64,000 nt of DNA from Coniochaeta sp. PMI_546 (lineage: Eukaryota > Ascomycota > Sordariomycetes > Coniochaetales > Coniochaetaceae): positions 2,480,001-2,544,000 of the forward strand of contig MU271146.1 in the NCBI GenBank assembly GCA_021432605.1, written 5' to 3'. The notes under the pieces were generated by a model. The model was not told the origin of the DNA. It worked only from the letters and a program-made list of their open reading frames with translations, and ran no database searches. Numbering within the stretch: position 1 is the first letter of the stretch; the number at the start of each line of letters is the position of its first letter. A program made the position numbers and the translations under genes. This document shows positions 12,433-24,357 of the stretch, in pieces.

Positions 12433-13354
12433 TGTGATAGATCATATAATGTTCCCTCGGAATTGGATCCGAAAGAGCTGCGTTCTCACAAATCACAGCT
12501 CTCGGGTCGTCCCGCAATACCAGGCGTAATCGACACCAGAAAAGGGAGTGCTGGCGATAATCTGGAGGATAAGGTTTGCTAGATAAGACTTGCATAAATC
12601 GACAGAGTCCACAGTGCGATCCTGCGCAAGTAGTTTCTCTTTCCAGAGAGAAACACACGACTTTCACGGGCACGCTATTTGAAAGGAAGATTCCCGACCG
12701 AATGCCGCCGCTGAAGCTTGCGCGTCGCTCGAGATATCCTGAAAACGTAAAGATGCCTCGGCGCGCGACATCGTTATCGTGCTGACGACGTCACATCACG
12801 TGGCCCTTATCAGATCTTTCCCCTTTTAGGTGCGTCTTCAAGGTCGGCCAACGTCAGTTCAACAAGGAAGGTCATGGTCATGTCATGGCACTCCCATTGT
12901 CAGGGTGAGGATGTCTTCATTCGCAGGGAGGTTGTTACCGAGGAAGGAGTAGGTTTGATGTCCTAACACAATCGAACACACTCGATGCGGCACCAGTGCT
13001 CCCAGGTGGGCTGCTATGTGTAGTGAAGAGTCCGTTGACAGTACATTCAAAGGCTTAGGTAGCGCCCAGTCTTATTACTATGGTTGCTAGATGTCGTGTT
13101 AGCAAAGAATGAAAGGTAAACTCAGTTTAAGCTGTCCAGAAATGGACAAATTGAATTGGAGAGATGATACTTGGTGGCCAATCTCATTCAAACCCTATCA
13201 ATCCCTAACCTTGACAACGACAAGCACACTCGACCGTGACAAGTCTCTCATACCAGCACCTCTCCAACGCTCCCTTCACCTCGGATCACCAACATACTGA
13301 CAGCTCTCCAGCAACCCAATCCCAAACTTCGTCACTTTTCTCCCCACAACCCTC
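12433..13354. other. Intergenic, upstream of ARE and downstream of the next gene
   Basis: No gene, RNA or repeat was recognised. It should contain the ARE promoter; no TATA element stands out. Confidence 0.5.
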
Positions 13355-13839
13355 TTACAAATCCGCCACCTTGCTCCGATAGAGCTTGGCAATGACCTCC
13401 GGGTCCGGCCCCGCCGCTCCGGCAGCAAGAACCTCCTCGCGCGTGATGCGAAGGAACCTGACCGCGTCTCCTCCTTTCTCCCTGACCAGCTGCTGGATGC
13501 GCTCGATCTCCTCCTCGGGAATGCCTCCTCCGAAGAAGACGGCCTTGGGGACGCGGCGCGAGGGCTCGGGGACGGACGCGTTGCTGCCCAGGCCCGAGGA
13601 GGGGGCGGCGGAGAGTTCGCCTGCGCAGAGGGCGGGCAGCTCGCTCTCGGCGGAGGGCAGGTCGAGGCAGGTGTGGACGACTAGTTGCCACGTTAGTATG
13701 GTCATTGAATGACGGTTTGAGTGTTTTTGACGACTTTGGGAGCGGACTTACCGTCAATGTCTGGTAGGAGTTTTTGGCGGATGGCTTCGGCGACCTTGGC
13801 ATCGCGGCCGTAGGTTGCGACTGGGGTAGGGGTAGCCAT
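13355..13839 (-). CDS. Small uncharacterised protein, 137 residues, two exons
   Basis: Exons 13839-13752 and 13680-13355 are joined over a 71-bp intron (GTAAGT donor, ACTAG acceptor). The spliced frame is 414 nt. The product starts MATPTPVATYGRDAKVAEAI. It has a helix-like segment before the junction and a GGGIPEEEIERI segment near residue 75, and it ends KLYRSKVADL. There is no signal peptide, membrane span or motif known to me. Clean splicing, G/C-rich third positions and amphipathic helices argue for a real cytosolic protein. Function unknown. Confidence 0.75.
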
Positions 13840-15512
13840 GCTCTGTTTTTTCTGCTAAAGAGATTGATGAGGGCCAGAGTTGTTCTGTCTAGCAAATGTT
13901 CTTTGACTGAAGAGATAGCATGTATTGGATCTCGATATGCTCCTGCCAAGTGGAAGGAGTCGTTGTCTCTTATATCGACAGTCTAGCCGGTGGCTGGACG
14001 CACTTTCTGTCATGATGTCTTGTTCGAGGACACTTCATTACGGAGCATCATTCCCGTCTGAACCATCGAGTCTGCAGTCTCAATCATGATTGCAATGCAC
14101 TTGTCTCAAAGGGACCTCTCACAGCAGCCAGATCTGGTAGGCTGAAGCTCAGTAGGCGGAGAGACGGGGATTGTGCTTGGGGAACACCGAAGATGTTGCT
14201 TCTATATACAGCTACTGCGACTGCGACAAACCGACTCAAGTCGAATGGTTATAGGGACCGCACACGTCGAGTCTTATTTCTTAATTCCGGCGTCAATGCA
14301 AGCGTGCTCGATCAGATATAGCCTGAGGTATCTTAGAGTCCGCCGTGAACCCGGTCTTGGAGTGTGTGAAATTACCCGCCTGGACGGCACCCGCTATACC
14401 ATTCTTTCCCCGCAAGATTCCGTGCCACCAACTCGGTCCCGAATCACCGTGTCGGGGATGAGCATATAAGCCGGCGTCGTGATGTTGGTATAGTATGCAG
14501 TGATGTGGTGGTCATCAATGCGGTTGTTCAGACTGAGATTTAGGTGACGGCAAAGCAAAAACAGTGCCTCTACACGGATAACATACGGCCGTGAGAGTTC
14601 CTCGGTGCTACCACCATCTGATTGAGTTGAAATAAAAGTCGTTATGTTTTGAGCGAGCGACATACTGACAATATGAGGTAGAGGTTCAGGTGTAGGGTCA
14701 AGGACGCGTAAAGAACTGCCCCCAGCCTCCCATCACCGTGCCGTCATCACATTTCCTAGCACTTGTGTCAGGCATACTGGTCCGTTAAGCTTGATGCCGG
14801 TACCGCTGGTGATACATGGTTCAGTGACGTGGAGGATGCGGTGGACTTGTGATGCGGTAAACAAGCTTCAACTTAGATTCTGTCTCTCTAGCTAGGGCAA
14901 TAGATAGGTAAGATATACATGGCACAGATGAAACAGAAAAACTTTCGAACATCCAGCGCTCTCCCAATTCATGTGGTGTAGCGGCCTTGCCGTGCACCGA
15001 GTACCATCATCCTCCGCCAATTCTGTCTTCGTAGCGAGACCTCGCCATAGATTCCCTTCGTTGCTCCTTCCCCTCAGCCACTATTAGCCCTTGATGATTC
15101 CTGGGCGGACAAAACTCCTGGTGACCAAAACCGCTTGCTCGACAAGGTCCACGTGTGTTCCATGTTTCAATCCCAAAGCAATAATCGCTATACCAATGAC
15201 AAAGGAAAGGGGAAGAGGTAATGATATAAACAGATATGGGTAAGAGATATGGTGTATCCAGCCTAAGAATTCCCGCTTCAACGTACTTTTGACGGAAATA
15301 GTTTTTTGGGATATAGCAAAAAAACAAGGCGGAAACCAACAATCATTAACTCCGACGCAAATGCATGGCCCGCTCATGACCGAGGTACGTGGTAAGGACA
15401 AATGAAAGCATGCGTAGAGAGCATGCGTGTAGTGTGACAAGATAGTATGTTGACCAGCGTCATGCATGGGCCACGGGAGGAGCCTTAGCTACCGACACTG
15501 AAGCCAGCGGTG
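13840..15512. other. Intergenic, nothing recognised
   Basis: This contains the promoter side of the 137-residue gene and the 3' flank of the Zn2Cys6 regulator. Open frames are short or start on non-ATG codons; one at 15084-15467 (-) is hydrophobic but lies in the probable 3' untranslated region. No RNA gene was recognised. Confidence 0.5.
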
Positions 15513-17772
15513 CTACCTTGGAAGAGTATTGAAGTCCATTTCCGTACCCATATTGTTGATGCCCAGCGGGCTCATGACGTTCATATCCGAGTTGGCACGT
15601 TGAAGGGCGTGAAAGTCGCCAATAGTCCGTATCTGCGGCGTCGTCGTCATGTTGAAGCTGTTGGCCCGTTGGGGAGCCTGTCTTGCCATCATGTTGTTGG
15701 CTGCCATGCCAGGGCCTAGTGGACTTTGAAGACCATTGTTCATCCCGTTATTCATTCCATTGCCCATGTTTGGGAGCTGTTGGCCCATTCCCATGGCTTG
15801 AGATGGAATACTCATATTTTGTGCCTGGTGCAGATTCAACTGTGGATTGAGATTTTGAAAGCCTGACACGGATTGGTGTTGTTGGTGTTGCTGCGGATGT
15901 TGTTGCTGCGGTTGGTGCTGTATATGCTGTTGGTGCTGCTGTGCGGGCTGACCGTTGAACGACCCCGACGTGTGCTGCGACCCTGTACTGCCACCCATTG
16001 GACTCATAACCATCTCTGGTATTGAGTTGAACTCCGGGAGACCGTGCGGCATCTCTCCACCAGGGGACATCATCGCTGGGGAGCTGACAAAGGGCGAGTT
16101 CATGTCGTTTTTGGAAGTGCCGTTGGGACTGCCCGAGTTGTTGCTGAGCTCTTCGATCCGAGGAATGGCAAACTTGTTGTCGTAGTCCTCGGTCTGGAAC
16201 ATAGCTGGCTGTGCCATACCGGCATTGCCAAAGCCGTCAAAAATGTCCATGTTGCACGCAGTGTTCGCGTTTTCTGGAGCATTCTGGAGCATTGGATTTG
16301 CCAATCGTGGTAGGATGTGGTTGACTTTGCTGAGAAGCAAAGGTAGAAAACGGTGATCCCCAGTACGGAGCACCGAGACTACATTCAACAAGGGGTGAAG
16401 ATACTCCCGAGGCCCAGGGCTGAACGGATTGCGGGATGCTGGTTGCATTGCCAGGAATTCTGTCAGACCGGAAGTGAGGTCGCACATCTTCTCAATCTAG
16501 AAGTAGTTAGTAAACGGATACAATAGTGCGACGATGGCAAATTGTAGCTCTTACCAGGCCCAAACCAAGCAACCCGAGACTGCCGGGGAAGTGAGAGACC
16601 ATTGGAAGCAGGTCACGGCCAATGTCGATGGAGTAGAGTTCGCCAGCGTTGCCACCAGCTAAGCTCATCTGCCACTGCATGTTTTTGAGCCACTGCTGGT
16701 TCATTTGTAACTCGGCGAGTTGAGACTCTTGCGAGTTGAGGTAGGCCGGCAGAACCGCCTGCAACTGCTTCTGAACATTTGAAACGTAGGAATCGGAGCA
16801 CTCTCCTACTGCCCGGTTCCACAGCGCGACAAACGCATCGTCGAATGGACGGAACAGATTCACCAGGAGCAGAAAGCCGCTGAGTTGGGAAGCCAGCTGA
16901 TCGGTGGGATCATCCGTCGCTGTCGGGAGGTTGATAGATGCTTGCAGTGTCAAAGGGCGCTGGCGCTGCAGGGCATACGCTCGTTCGGTGACAAACAGAA
17001 GCCAATAGAGGCGCCTCCGCCTCGGACCCTCGAGGCCGTCGTAATTCATGTAGGTCTCCTCTTTGCTCATTCCGATCATGTGGGCGATGGTTGTCGCTTC
17101 CCGTAGATAGAACCAGGCCTTGTCATGGAGTTCCATTCCATAATAATAAGCAAACAGGAAATAGCTGGTGCAAAGCGTGTTGAGTGATGGTGATTCCAGC
17201 AGGTCATAGCCCTTCCTCACCCGAAGCGTCTCCTCCAGTAGAAGGGTAGCCGTCACAATGTTGGTGCCAGGCATCATGTTTTCGTAGCCGTAAGGGTCGT
17301 TTGACATTGATGGCATCTGCATTCCGGGCTGAAGCATCATGAAGGCGCATAGAGAAGTCAGAAGACAGTAGGTATCGACGCTCTGGTCCACGTAGAGAGC
17401 CTGCTGCTCAAGCCGCTGCCGGTGGAGAATAGGCATTGTTGAATACATGTTTGCGAAGAAAAAGTCGACGCTTTCCCTGATCAACTCCGGCGTCAGGAGT
17501 CCTGGAGTCGGTGCGAGACTGGGAGCAGGCGGCGGGCTGTTGATACCGGCGATCCTATTTTGCACCTTGGTTGTAAGGCTGGTCTGATGTTGCTTTTCGC
17601 GAAGTTCGCTGATGACCTTGGCCCTGGAACCCTTTGGTCCCTTCTTCTGGGGAATCGCATTGTAGGTGCACGACAGCTGCGACGCCGAGCAGTTACGGCA
17701 CGGATTGATACCATCACACTTGACTTTGCGGCGGTGACAGGCGTCACACGCCCGCTTGACGGCGGTCGTCAT
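15513..17772 (-). CDS. Zn2Cys6 transcription factor, COL-26/BglR/AmyR-like
   Basis: Exons 17772-16555 and 16496-15513 are joined over a 58-bp intron (GTAAGA donor, TTCTAG acceptor). The CDS is 2202 nt, 733 residues. Six cysteines at 9, 12, 19, 25, 28 and 35 form the binuclear zinc cluster (CX2CX6CX5CX2CX6C), followed at once by a basic linker KKGPKGSRAK. A fungal-specific regulatory middle domain occupies about 90-400. The C-terminal third is low complexity, with a Q/H-rich stretch at 589-614 and many N, M and G residues, typical of activation regions. The N-terminal sequence resembles regulators of glucose sensing and starch or cellobiose use (COL-26 in Neurospora, BglR in Trichoderma, AmyR in Aspergillus). 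That assignment is from memory and tentative. It would bind CGG-type sites in the nucleus. Confidence 0.88.
15875..15945 (-). repeat. CAG/CAC-type trinucleotide-rich tract coding for the Q/H region
   Basis: Interrupted CAA, CAG and CAT codons on the minus strand encode the Q/H-rich stretch of the regulator. Such tracts are prone to length variation between strains. Confidence 0.7.
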
Positions 17773-18224
17773 TGCTGTAGAGCGGGACTGAGAAATATCG
17801 CGATCGCGAGACGACCGTTAGTTTCTTCAGCCACTTTTTGAGAGTCGATAACTGGGAACGCAGGCTGTAATCAATAGCCGCGCATGGAGAGACAACCCAA
17901 GCGGGATTCCGGGGGTCCTCTCAAAGTCTGGAGAAGCCTGTGTTGGCGTGTTGGCAATCGTGGAGTCTCCAGATATCGCATGCAGCCTTGGGAGTTTAAT
18001 CGGCCCGTCACTATCACGAATCGCTGCACTCTTCCTTTCTTGGAATCCCGGGGTCGTTCCAATCAAGACCCAGGTCCGTTGATGGTTATATCGTGTTTTT
18101 AGTGTGCAGCTCGTCGGCACATGAAATCAGGACGGCGACGAGCTCAGATTTTGTTTCTGATGGCGGTTTTGTTGAAGATCGACGAGATACGGGAGTTTGG
18201 ACGACGAACTGGGCAGGGGAGTCC

Positions 18225-18365
18225 AAGAGGGAAAAGGGAAAGATGGGGAAGAGAGAGGGCAGGAAGGAGAAGGGAAATGAGACGGGTCAGGGCTGCAGGC
18301 TGAGCGAATGAAAGAGAGAGGGCCCCGGGGGGCCGCTGGAAAGGGAAGGAGAGGGGGAGCGGGTG
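18225..18365 (-). promoter_or_regulatory. Strong polypurine/polypyrimidine tract upstream of the Zn2Cys6 gene
   Basis: The + strand is almost entirely purine over two blocks (about 18225-18290 and 18304-18365), so the gene's sense strand is CT-rich. It lies 450-590 bases before the ATG at 17772. CT-rich tracts commonly mark transcription starts in filamentous fungi, so this is probably the core promoter or distal leader. That placement is inference. Confidence 0.45.
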
Positions 18366-21300
18366 CCAAGGAGCTGGAGACCCAAACTGGGCTAAATTGA
18401 CGGAGAGCAGGAATTTGACTGAGCTTTGTCCCGTCCGCATGTGGATTGGATGCACTGAATGAACTGGAGGGTTTGAGACTGAAGGTTCATTTCCCACCGC
18501 GTTTGGGTGCAAGAGTACATCGACACTAGTTGTATACACACGACACTACATAGTACACAGTAAGGTATGGACAGAGAAATAGTCTCGCATGAGGGTTAAT
18601 TTTCGATAATTTTGCTGCCTTTCTGCAACGTGGTATGGGGCTTGGTTTCCGTAATGCACTTGTTGGGTGGTGGTGCAAGGCCAGACCGACAAGTGGGCTG
18701 AGTTTCCGTGGTCATGATTGGCTGATCTACCACAGTAGATCCTTGTCTTCTAAATCTTTTCCTCTGGCTTCCACCTTGGGGAAACAGAAGGAGAGCAACG
18801 ATGCCTGGGCTACGTCTTCGATACATGTCGCGTATGCCCGTGGTCTGCCATCTGCTAGTGCACGGAGTTGTCATGGTGTGTACAGTATACTTCTGTACTC
18901 GCCTCCACGAACTAGCAGCAACCTGGAACATCATTTTACCCTCTTACGGCAGCGCCAATCCGAGGAACAAAGAATCGAAGCTTCAAGATGTGCTGACCAA
19001 CAGTTTACTAGCATTCAAGACTTTTCCTTCCATGATTTCATCTCCCTCTGTATCGCTAACCTGATCACGGGCTTCGCATGGCGAATATTCCGTCATACAC
19101 ACCTTTTGAAATCCTAGTGCTCACGACATCCGAAGGCCAGGTACAGGACATCTGTGAAGTTATATCGTGGCATGTTCGGCATGCCACTTTCTCAGCTTCC
19201 ATGACCTGCACAGCAGCGGTATCGTGCTCAGTAGGGTTGTCAACTCGATGCAAGCTAAAATCCACCCAAGGCATGCTGTTTCCAGAATAGAAGTGTATAC
19301 TACACGTGGAGATAAATCGTGCAAATCATGGTTTCAGATCTAGCCTCATTATCTCCAGGTCCCGGCCAGCAATGGAGACAGTCAAGATCTCAACATGTCA
19401 GCCAAAAACGTGCCACACTTCATTCAGTCTCCATCGGCGGCCGCGAATACCTCACCCCTGCAGCTGCTTCTGTGTTATCCATTATCATTGGACAGAACAA
19501 CCTGGGGAAGCACAGCATCTGGCCAATGAGACGCGTTGTTGGCCAGATACTCGTTTTGCACCTGTTCTGTCAAAACTTTAAAAGTCCTGTGACATTTCAG
19601 AGGTCGAATATCGATGCACATCACCAAAGCCAGTCAAATCGTCGTCGAGAATTATTTCCAGTGGTCGTCATAATACTCCCCGATGCAATTCATGGAGTGC
19701 TTGAGGATTCAGGGCTGAAGGAGTCCCCTCAATGGGCGGCTTGGGAGACCGGCGGCTGATGTCAGCACCACCCAACAGCCAGCTCCTCCCAAAAAGCCAT
19801 GGGCGGCGCTGCCGCACCCGAGCCACCACCAACACAAGCTGTGCAAATGGAGGGGATCAGCTTTATCGATGCTGATGCCAAATTTTCTGGGAAGAAGAGA
19901 TTCTTTCACCGCCATAATTTAGGTCTGCCTATCAGCCGAAATGATGTTGAATATCGGATCTGGACATATCCTCAAGGGTCGACAACCATAAACCCCAGTT
20001 GCAGAGCTGCAGAGTTGAACCCCGCGAATGTGTGTTTGGTCATGTCCCGGCGCTCCGGCCAACTTCAACGCGGAGAGCCTCCATGTCCAAGGAAAGAAAC
20101 CCGGGTGGAGTCATGGCAAAGCGAACGCCATGCGTCTCAAGTCGCCCGCGAGCCCCACCATCGGACCGAAAAGGCTGCCAAATATGCCAATTGCGCCTGC
20201 TCCAAACCTCACCACTTTGTGGCATGATGCTGATGGGTTTGGGTCCATGATCAGTAGTGTATTGCGGTACGTTTCAATTGTGTTTATTTCCTTCTAGCAA
20301 ATGGATTGTAAAATGCCATTGCACGACATCAGCAACACGTCGTGAAACTGTTGGAGCTGAAAAGCATCAAGGCTATCAGCCTCCACAGCCCCACCAGGAC
20401 GCGGTTCAGCTCACGCCTGCTCGTCGAAAGTGCGACGGCAGGCCATCCTCCGTCTACCTATCACGACAAGTGTTCGTGACAGGAAGCCGATGCCAGAACA
20501 GCGTGCACGTTGAGAGGGCCAGAGTACACTAACTTACGTCGCTTGACCTCTGAGGTACTTTGGTTCAAGCGGGACTTTCTAGTCTCTGGCTTTTCCTGTG
20601 GCTGAAACCCCGGTCATGCTAGCTGATAGCCTGATACACCGACTGTGATATAGCGGTCGAAGTGCATCGTCATGCCTCCCTGAGTCCAGTGAACCTCATC
20701 TGAGCCTACAACGGTCATTTGCGGGGAAACACATTGACTTGGACTGCGCTATCATGAACTTCTTCTCCACAAGGGCATTGCATGTTTTAGATACTGATCT
20801 GGAGCTACTCTTCCAGAAGCGCCGAGCTGCATGATGTCGCGCTTCTTCTCCGCATGTCTGCCCAGGTTAAGATGGTGGGCCTGGTTCGGACCGATGGTTT
20901 CAACCGCTATAGGGCTCTGCGTCCGGGGAACCTCGAGATAGTCATGGCGTCGCCAGAAGATATCTTCTATCTCACGTGCTTGTTATAGCATTGAGAGGTT
21001 CTAGTTGAGGTTCTCTACGCGAGCCAAGCAGTCTTGACAGCTACGACTTCGTCATGCGCAGATGATCTGACAGCGGACGCTTGTCCCTGATCTATAGAGT
21101 GCCCCGGGCACCACCCCTGATGCAGGAACCAGTCGGTCCTTTGTGGCTTTAGTCTCATTCGAGAGCCATTGTCCCAACGGCGTGACCAACGGCGTGCCTG
21201 TGCGATTGCGGAGCTAGCCAGCTACCCTACCAGGCTACCGCCTTATGCAGTATCCAGGTTGGCCTCGTGCCTGACGGTGGCAAAGCGACCTCGCTCGGAG

Positions 21301-21557
21301 CACTACGCGTGCCCGACGATGTCAGATCATGGCACTGATAGGCTTCGTAGACGAAGGGGGCCAGCTAGACCCAGTGGTCTGCTTAGACAGTGAGTACCTA
21401 TGGGTCGCTGCCGGTAGTCGACCATATCTGGACAGCCGCCGAGTTGCGTCGAGTATGCCGTCAGGTTCATGTTGATTAAAGGGGCGACTTGTCTATGCCG
21501 CTTGGAGATCGGAAAGTGGAATCAACCAGGAATTGGGCACAGCTGGTTCCAGATCGG

Positions 21558-21882
21558 CAATCAGTCGGGCTGTCGTCCGAGTTGAGGATAGACTCCTTTT
21601 ACTCATCTAGATGTCCCAAACACGTTCACTTGTCGATAAATAGTATATCTCCGTGGGCTTACCAGGGTAAAAGCGTGATGAGGCGCCTGGGAGGCTGGGC
21701 CCTACATGTAAACCATGGCGCGAGCTAAGGATCCTCTCGCAGCGGGCATGCGTCAGACGAAGGCCCAGACCGCTTCGAACCGGTCGTCTAGCCAGGGACG
21801 TGCGACTGATGCAGATCCTTTGGCATCAAGCTATAGATGAAGTGCAATATCAACAATCAGTCGGACTATCCTCCAGCTTGAC
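21558..21882 (+). repeat. Imperfect direct repeat pair 296 bases apart
   Basis: The word caatcagtcgg at 21558 recurs at 21854, and similarity extends over about 29 bases in each copy (21558-21586 and 21854-21882). Two of the first differences are G in copy one against A in copy two, a direction that repeat-induced point mutation could produce. The sample is too small to claim that process. Confidence 0.4.
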
Positions 21883-21913
21883 TTCGGCCCGTTGTCTGAG
21901 CCATATTCCAGAT

Positions 21914-21967
21914 ACAGCACCTAGTCGCCCAGATTTTGCAAGCCTCTCTATAAGCGAACCAGGAATC
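21914..21967 (+). repeat. Degenerate dispersed repeat, copy B
   Basis: This is the partner of the block at 991-1041: acagcacctagtcg, then cgaaccaggaatc, 41 bases apart. It sits directly after the second copy of the 29-base repeat. Confidence 0.35.
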
Positions 21968-22259
21968 AGGACATCAGATGCCTCAATGTCTCGAGCTATC
22001 GAGGCTTAAGTGATCTGCGCGGACGGGATCCAATAATCCAGCCTATCCACCAAGCCAGACATACGCACGTAAGACACAACAAAGTAATGCTCAAGGGCAC
22101 TCCATATGCTAGAAGAGATCTCGACAGACCAAGAGACACGACCGTAGCGCCTTGCTATCAAAGGACCGAAAAGCAAATACTGCAGGCCCTTCCCTCCTTC
22201 CCAGGACCGCACCAGACTAACCAATCCCCGTGGCAGGAAGTCACCCGAAAATCGTCTTC

Positions 22260-23242
22260 TCAGAGCTCATCATCATCTTCGGCACTCCTCCTCGGCCGCT
22301 TGGGCAAATACCTCACCCAAGGCTTACAGTTACCCGCACCACCCTCCCTACCGAGATTCTTGGCAGGCACGAACTGGCCGCTCTGCAGGCTCCCCTGCAC
22401 GAAGTACACGTACCAGGCCTCGTGCAGCACGTCGCCCCGACCCGAACACCTCAGCACGACCTTGCCGCCGCTGTACTCCTCCAGCGCCTGTCTGACATCG
22501 GCGAGCGGGTACCGCGTGTCCCTGCTGGGCACGATGTTGGCCCGCTCTAGGGCATAGTAGGTGTCGAGCGTCCTGAAGAGGGCCACGGCGCGGGTGAAGT
22601 AGTCTACCACCTCCACGCCCGGTTTGTACCCCTCGCCGTAGCACGTCGAGGACAGGGTGTTGATGCAGGTACCGTGCTTGTTGTACTCGTGCGCCCAGAG
22701 GTGGGAGGCCGAACCCCAGGCTGCGGTCCAGTAGCGGGTCATGAAGGAGAGGAGATCGGTCTGGTTGTGTTGGAGGAGGGTGGCGGTTATGTTGGGGTAG
22801 GAGGGGGTCATGGAACAGAACGCATCGTACGTGCCGTCGCAGAGGTCGGGCCTTTTTTCGCCAGCCCCCCAAGGGGAAGATGTTAGCGAGGGTGATACTA
22901 GGGGGGGAAAGTTGGAGTGAAAGGAGGGAAAGAGGGTCCGTACCAGAGGCCGTGGATGGTCCAGTCCGTGTCTGATCCGCCTGCGTGGATCTCGGCGTCC
23001 CAGAATTGGGTTAGGAGCATTCGTCCGCCCGGGTAGACGAAGCAGCAGTTGTCGCCTGCTATGGGGGTGCTGTTGTGGCAGCTCATGGGGCCGTCTATGG
23101 GGCACTGTACGGAGCCGGAGAGGGGAGGAAAGAGAGGTGCTGGTACATCTAGAAGTGCTTGTGAGTTGCTGCCCTGGGCGAGGGTTAGCTGCAAGGTCAA
23201 CGTGCTGGCGTGGGCCAGCACTGAGCGAATAGATGGCGACAT
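22260..23242 (-). CDS. Secreted ribonuclease T2 ending in DDEL
   Basis: Exons 23242-22944 and 22851-22260 are joined over a 92-bp intron (GTACGG donor, AAAAAAG acceptor). The splice falls inside the Trp100 codon and rebuilds the first active-site block DWTIHGLWP, with catalytic His97. The second block, HEYNKHGTC at 154-162, supplies Glu155, Lys158 and His159. With 296 residues it is a normal fungal T2 RNase that cleaves single-stranded RNA through a 2',3'-cyclic phosphate. Residues 1-22 look like a signal peptide. The cysteines at 47, 55, 66, 67, 104, 112, 162 and 170 fit the disulfide-rich core. The last residues, SAEDDDEL, form an HDEL-like tail that could slow exit from the early secretory pathway. 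An antisense G/C-rich frame is a shadow. Confidence 0.92.
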
Positions 23243-24357
23243 GACGCCAAGTTGTGCGAGATGTCCTTCTTGCAGCTCTGTGGTTAGGGACTACTTAGGA
23301 CTGAAGTAAATGACGATGGTAGGTGATGATTGTTGGAAGAGAGGCTAGACTCTAGAGAGACTCTTGAGCTACCGTCGCAGGCGCGGTCGATAAGAAGCAA
23401 TCTGGGGAAGTTGGGGCTGTGCCAAGAGCATTACGTAGGGCTGTTAATTAAGGTTCTGATTGGCCGATAGGGTTTCCGGGGTTGTTACAGTACTGGACCC
23501 TGCATTTAAGGTATCTGGCATGCCGGCGCCTTTTCTCGCGTCAAGTCACATCGCCATACAGACACCCAAGGTGAGCTTCAAAGATGAAATCTCGATGATG
23601 AGGACGAGTTCTGGTGCTTGTAAACGAGAGGTGTGAGGCTGCTAGCTGCACGATCTTCCAATCTCTGGGCCACACTCTGCGCAGTACTTCTGTCTGTACG
23701 ATCTCCCCCGACCTGTCCGTGAAGAGCTTGTGATTCAAGAAGCTGTCGACCTCATCCCAGACAGGCTTAAACTACACCGCGGCCTTGATGCGCTTGATGA
23801 GGTCGTTCTTGTCATGCTGGTAATCTGCCTAGCTATAGTGTGGCTTTCGGCTCAGAATTAAGCGGATTATCACTTTGTTCTTGACGACGTGCTGGCCTAG
23901 TGGCTCAGTACGCGGGTTCCGCTCGTGCGCTTCCCTACCAACATCAGAAAGATAGCGACAGTCCCCTGCCTGTTGACTATGAGGAACGGCAGAAGGGGCG
24001 AATCTAGCTTTTATTGACAGTGTAGCCGTTGGAAAGTGCTGTTCAAGCAGTACCTGCCGAGGTTTGTCTTGAACCCAGGAGAATCAGGTAGACGTCGATA
24101 GGAAGATTCAGAAAAGTGTGTAACTCATCCACCGTCTATATTCTTCCCGTCTCGCAGCACGAATAGGATGTGGACCTCCAACATTTCGTTGTCAAGTGTC
24201 TCGACAACATGCACGATGGGATGACAGTCAGGCTTCCGTCGATTGATCGCAAAACTCCTTCATTACTCTCTGCTTTCACAGTTCTAAACGCCGCCCGATG
24301 CAATATCTACCGAAACAGTAACCAAATGCCGGAAACCAACATTATACACTGTCTCTC
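23243..24357. other. Intergenic between RNase T2 and cerato-platanin genes
   Basis: The part next to the RNase gene should hold its promoter. Around 23620-23840 the minus strand carries a coding-looking remnant listed separately. The rest shows nothing recognisable. Confidence 0.5.
23541..23845 (-). pseudogene. Possible gene remnant, family not recognised
   Basis: One minus-strand frame reads a segment KNDLIKRIKAAV, a stop codon, then FKPVWDEVDSFLNHKLFTD and EIVQTEVLRRVWPRDWKIVQ. Amino-acid composition and the continuity of frame across the stop look like once-coding sequence. No flanking exon, start or signal peptide was found. It may be a host pseudogene or an exon fragment. Chance coding is possible, and no function is proposed. 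Confidence 0.3.

Larger units (their letters stand above)
17773..22259. other. Gene-poor island of about 4.5 kb
   Basis: It begins with the promoter and leader of the Zn2Cys6 gene. Beyond about 18.4 kb no protein family or linked exon pattern could be supported on either strand. The frames present (for example 18635-19117, 19319-19759 and 19799-20227 on +) give products with no recognisable motif. Two kinds of degenerate repeat are visible near 21.5-22.0 kb. Part of it may be decayed repetitive DNA. Confidence 0.55.

Noticed and set aside
22348-22872. 174-codon minus-strand frame inside the RNase T2 gene.
   Set aside because: It is an R/G/P-rich shadow of the correct frame, which carries the catalytic blocks.
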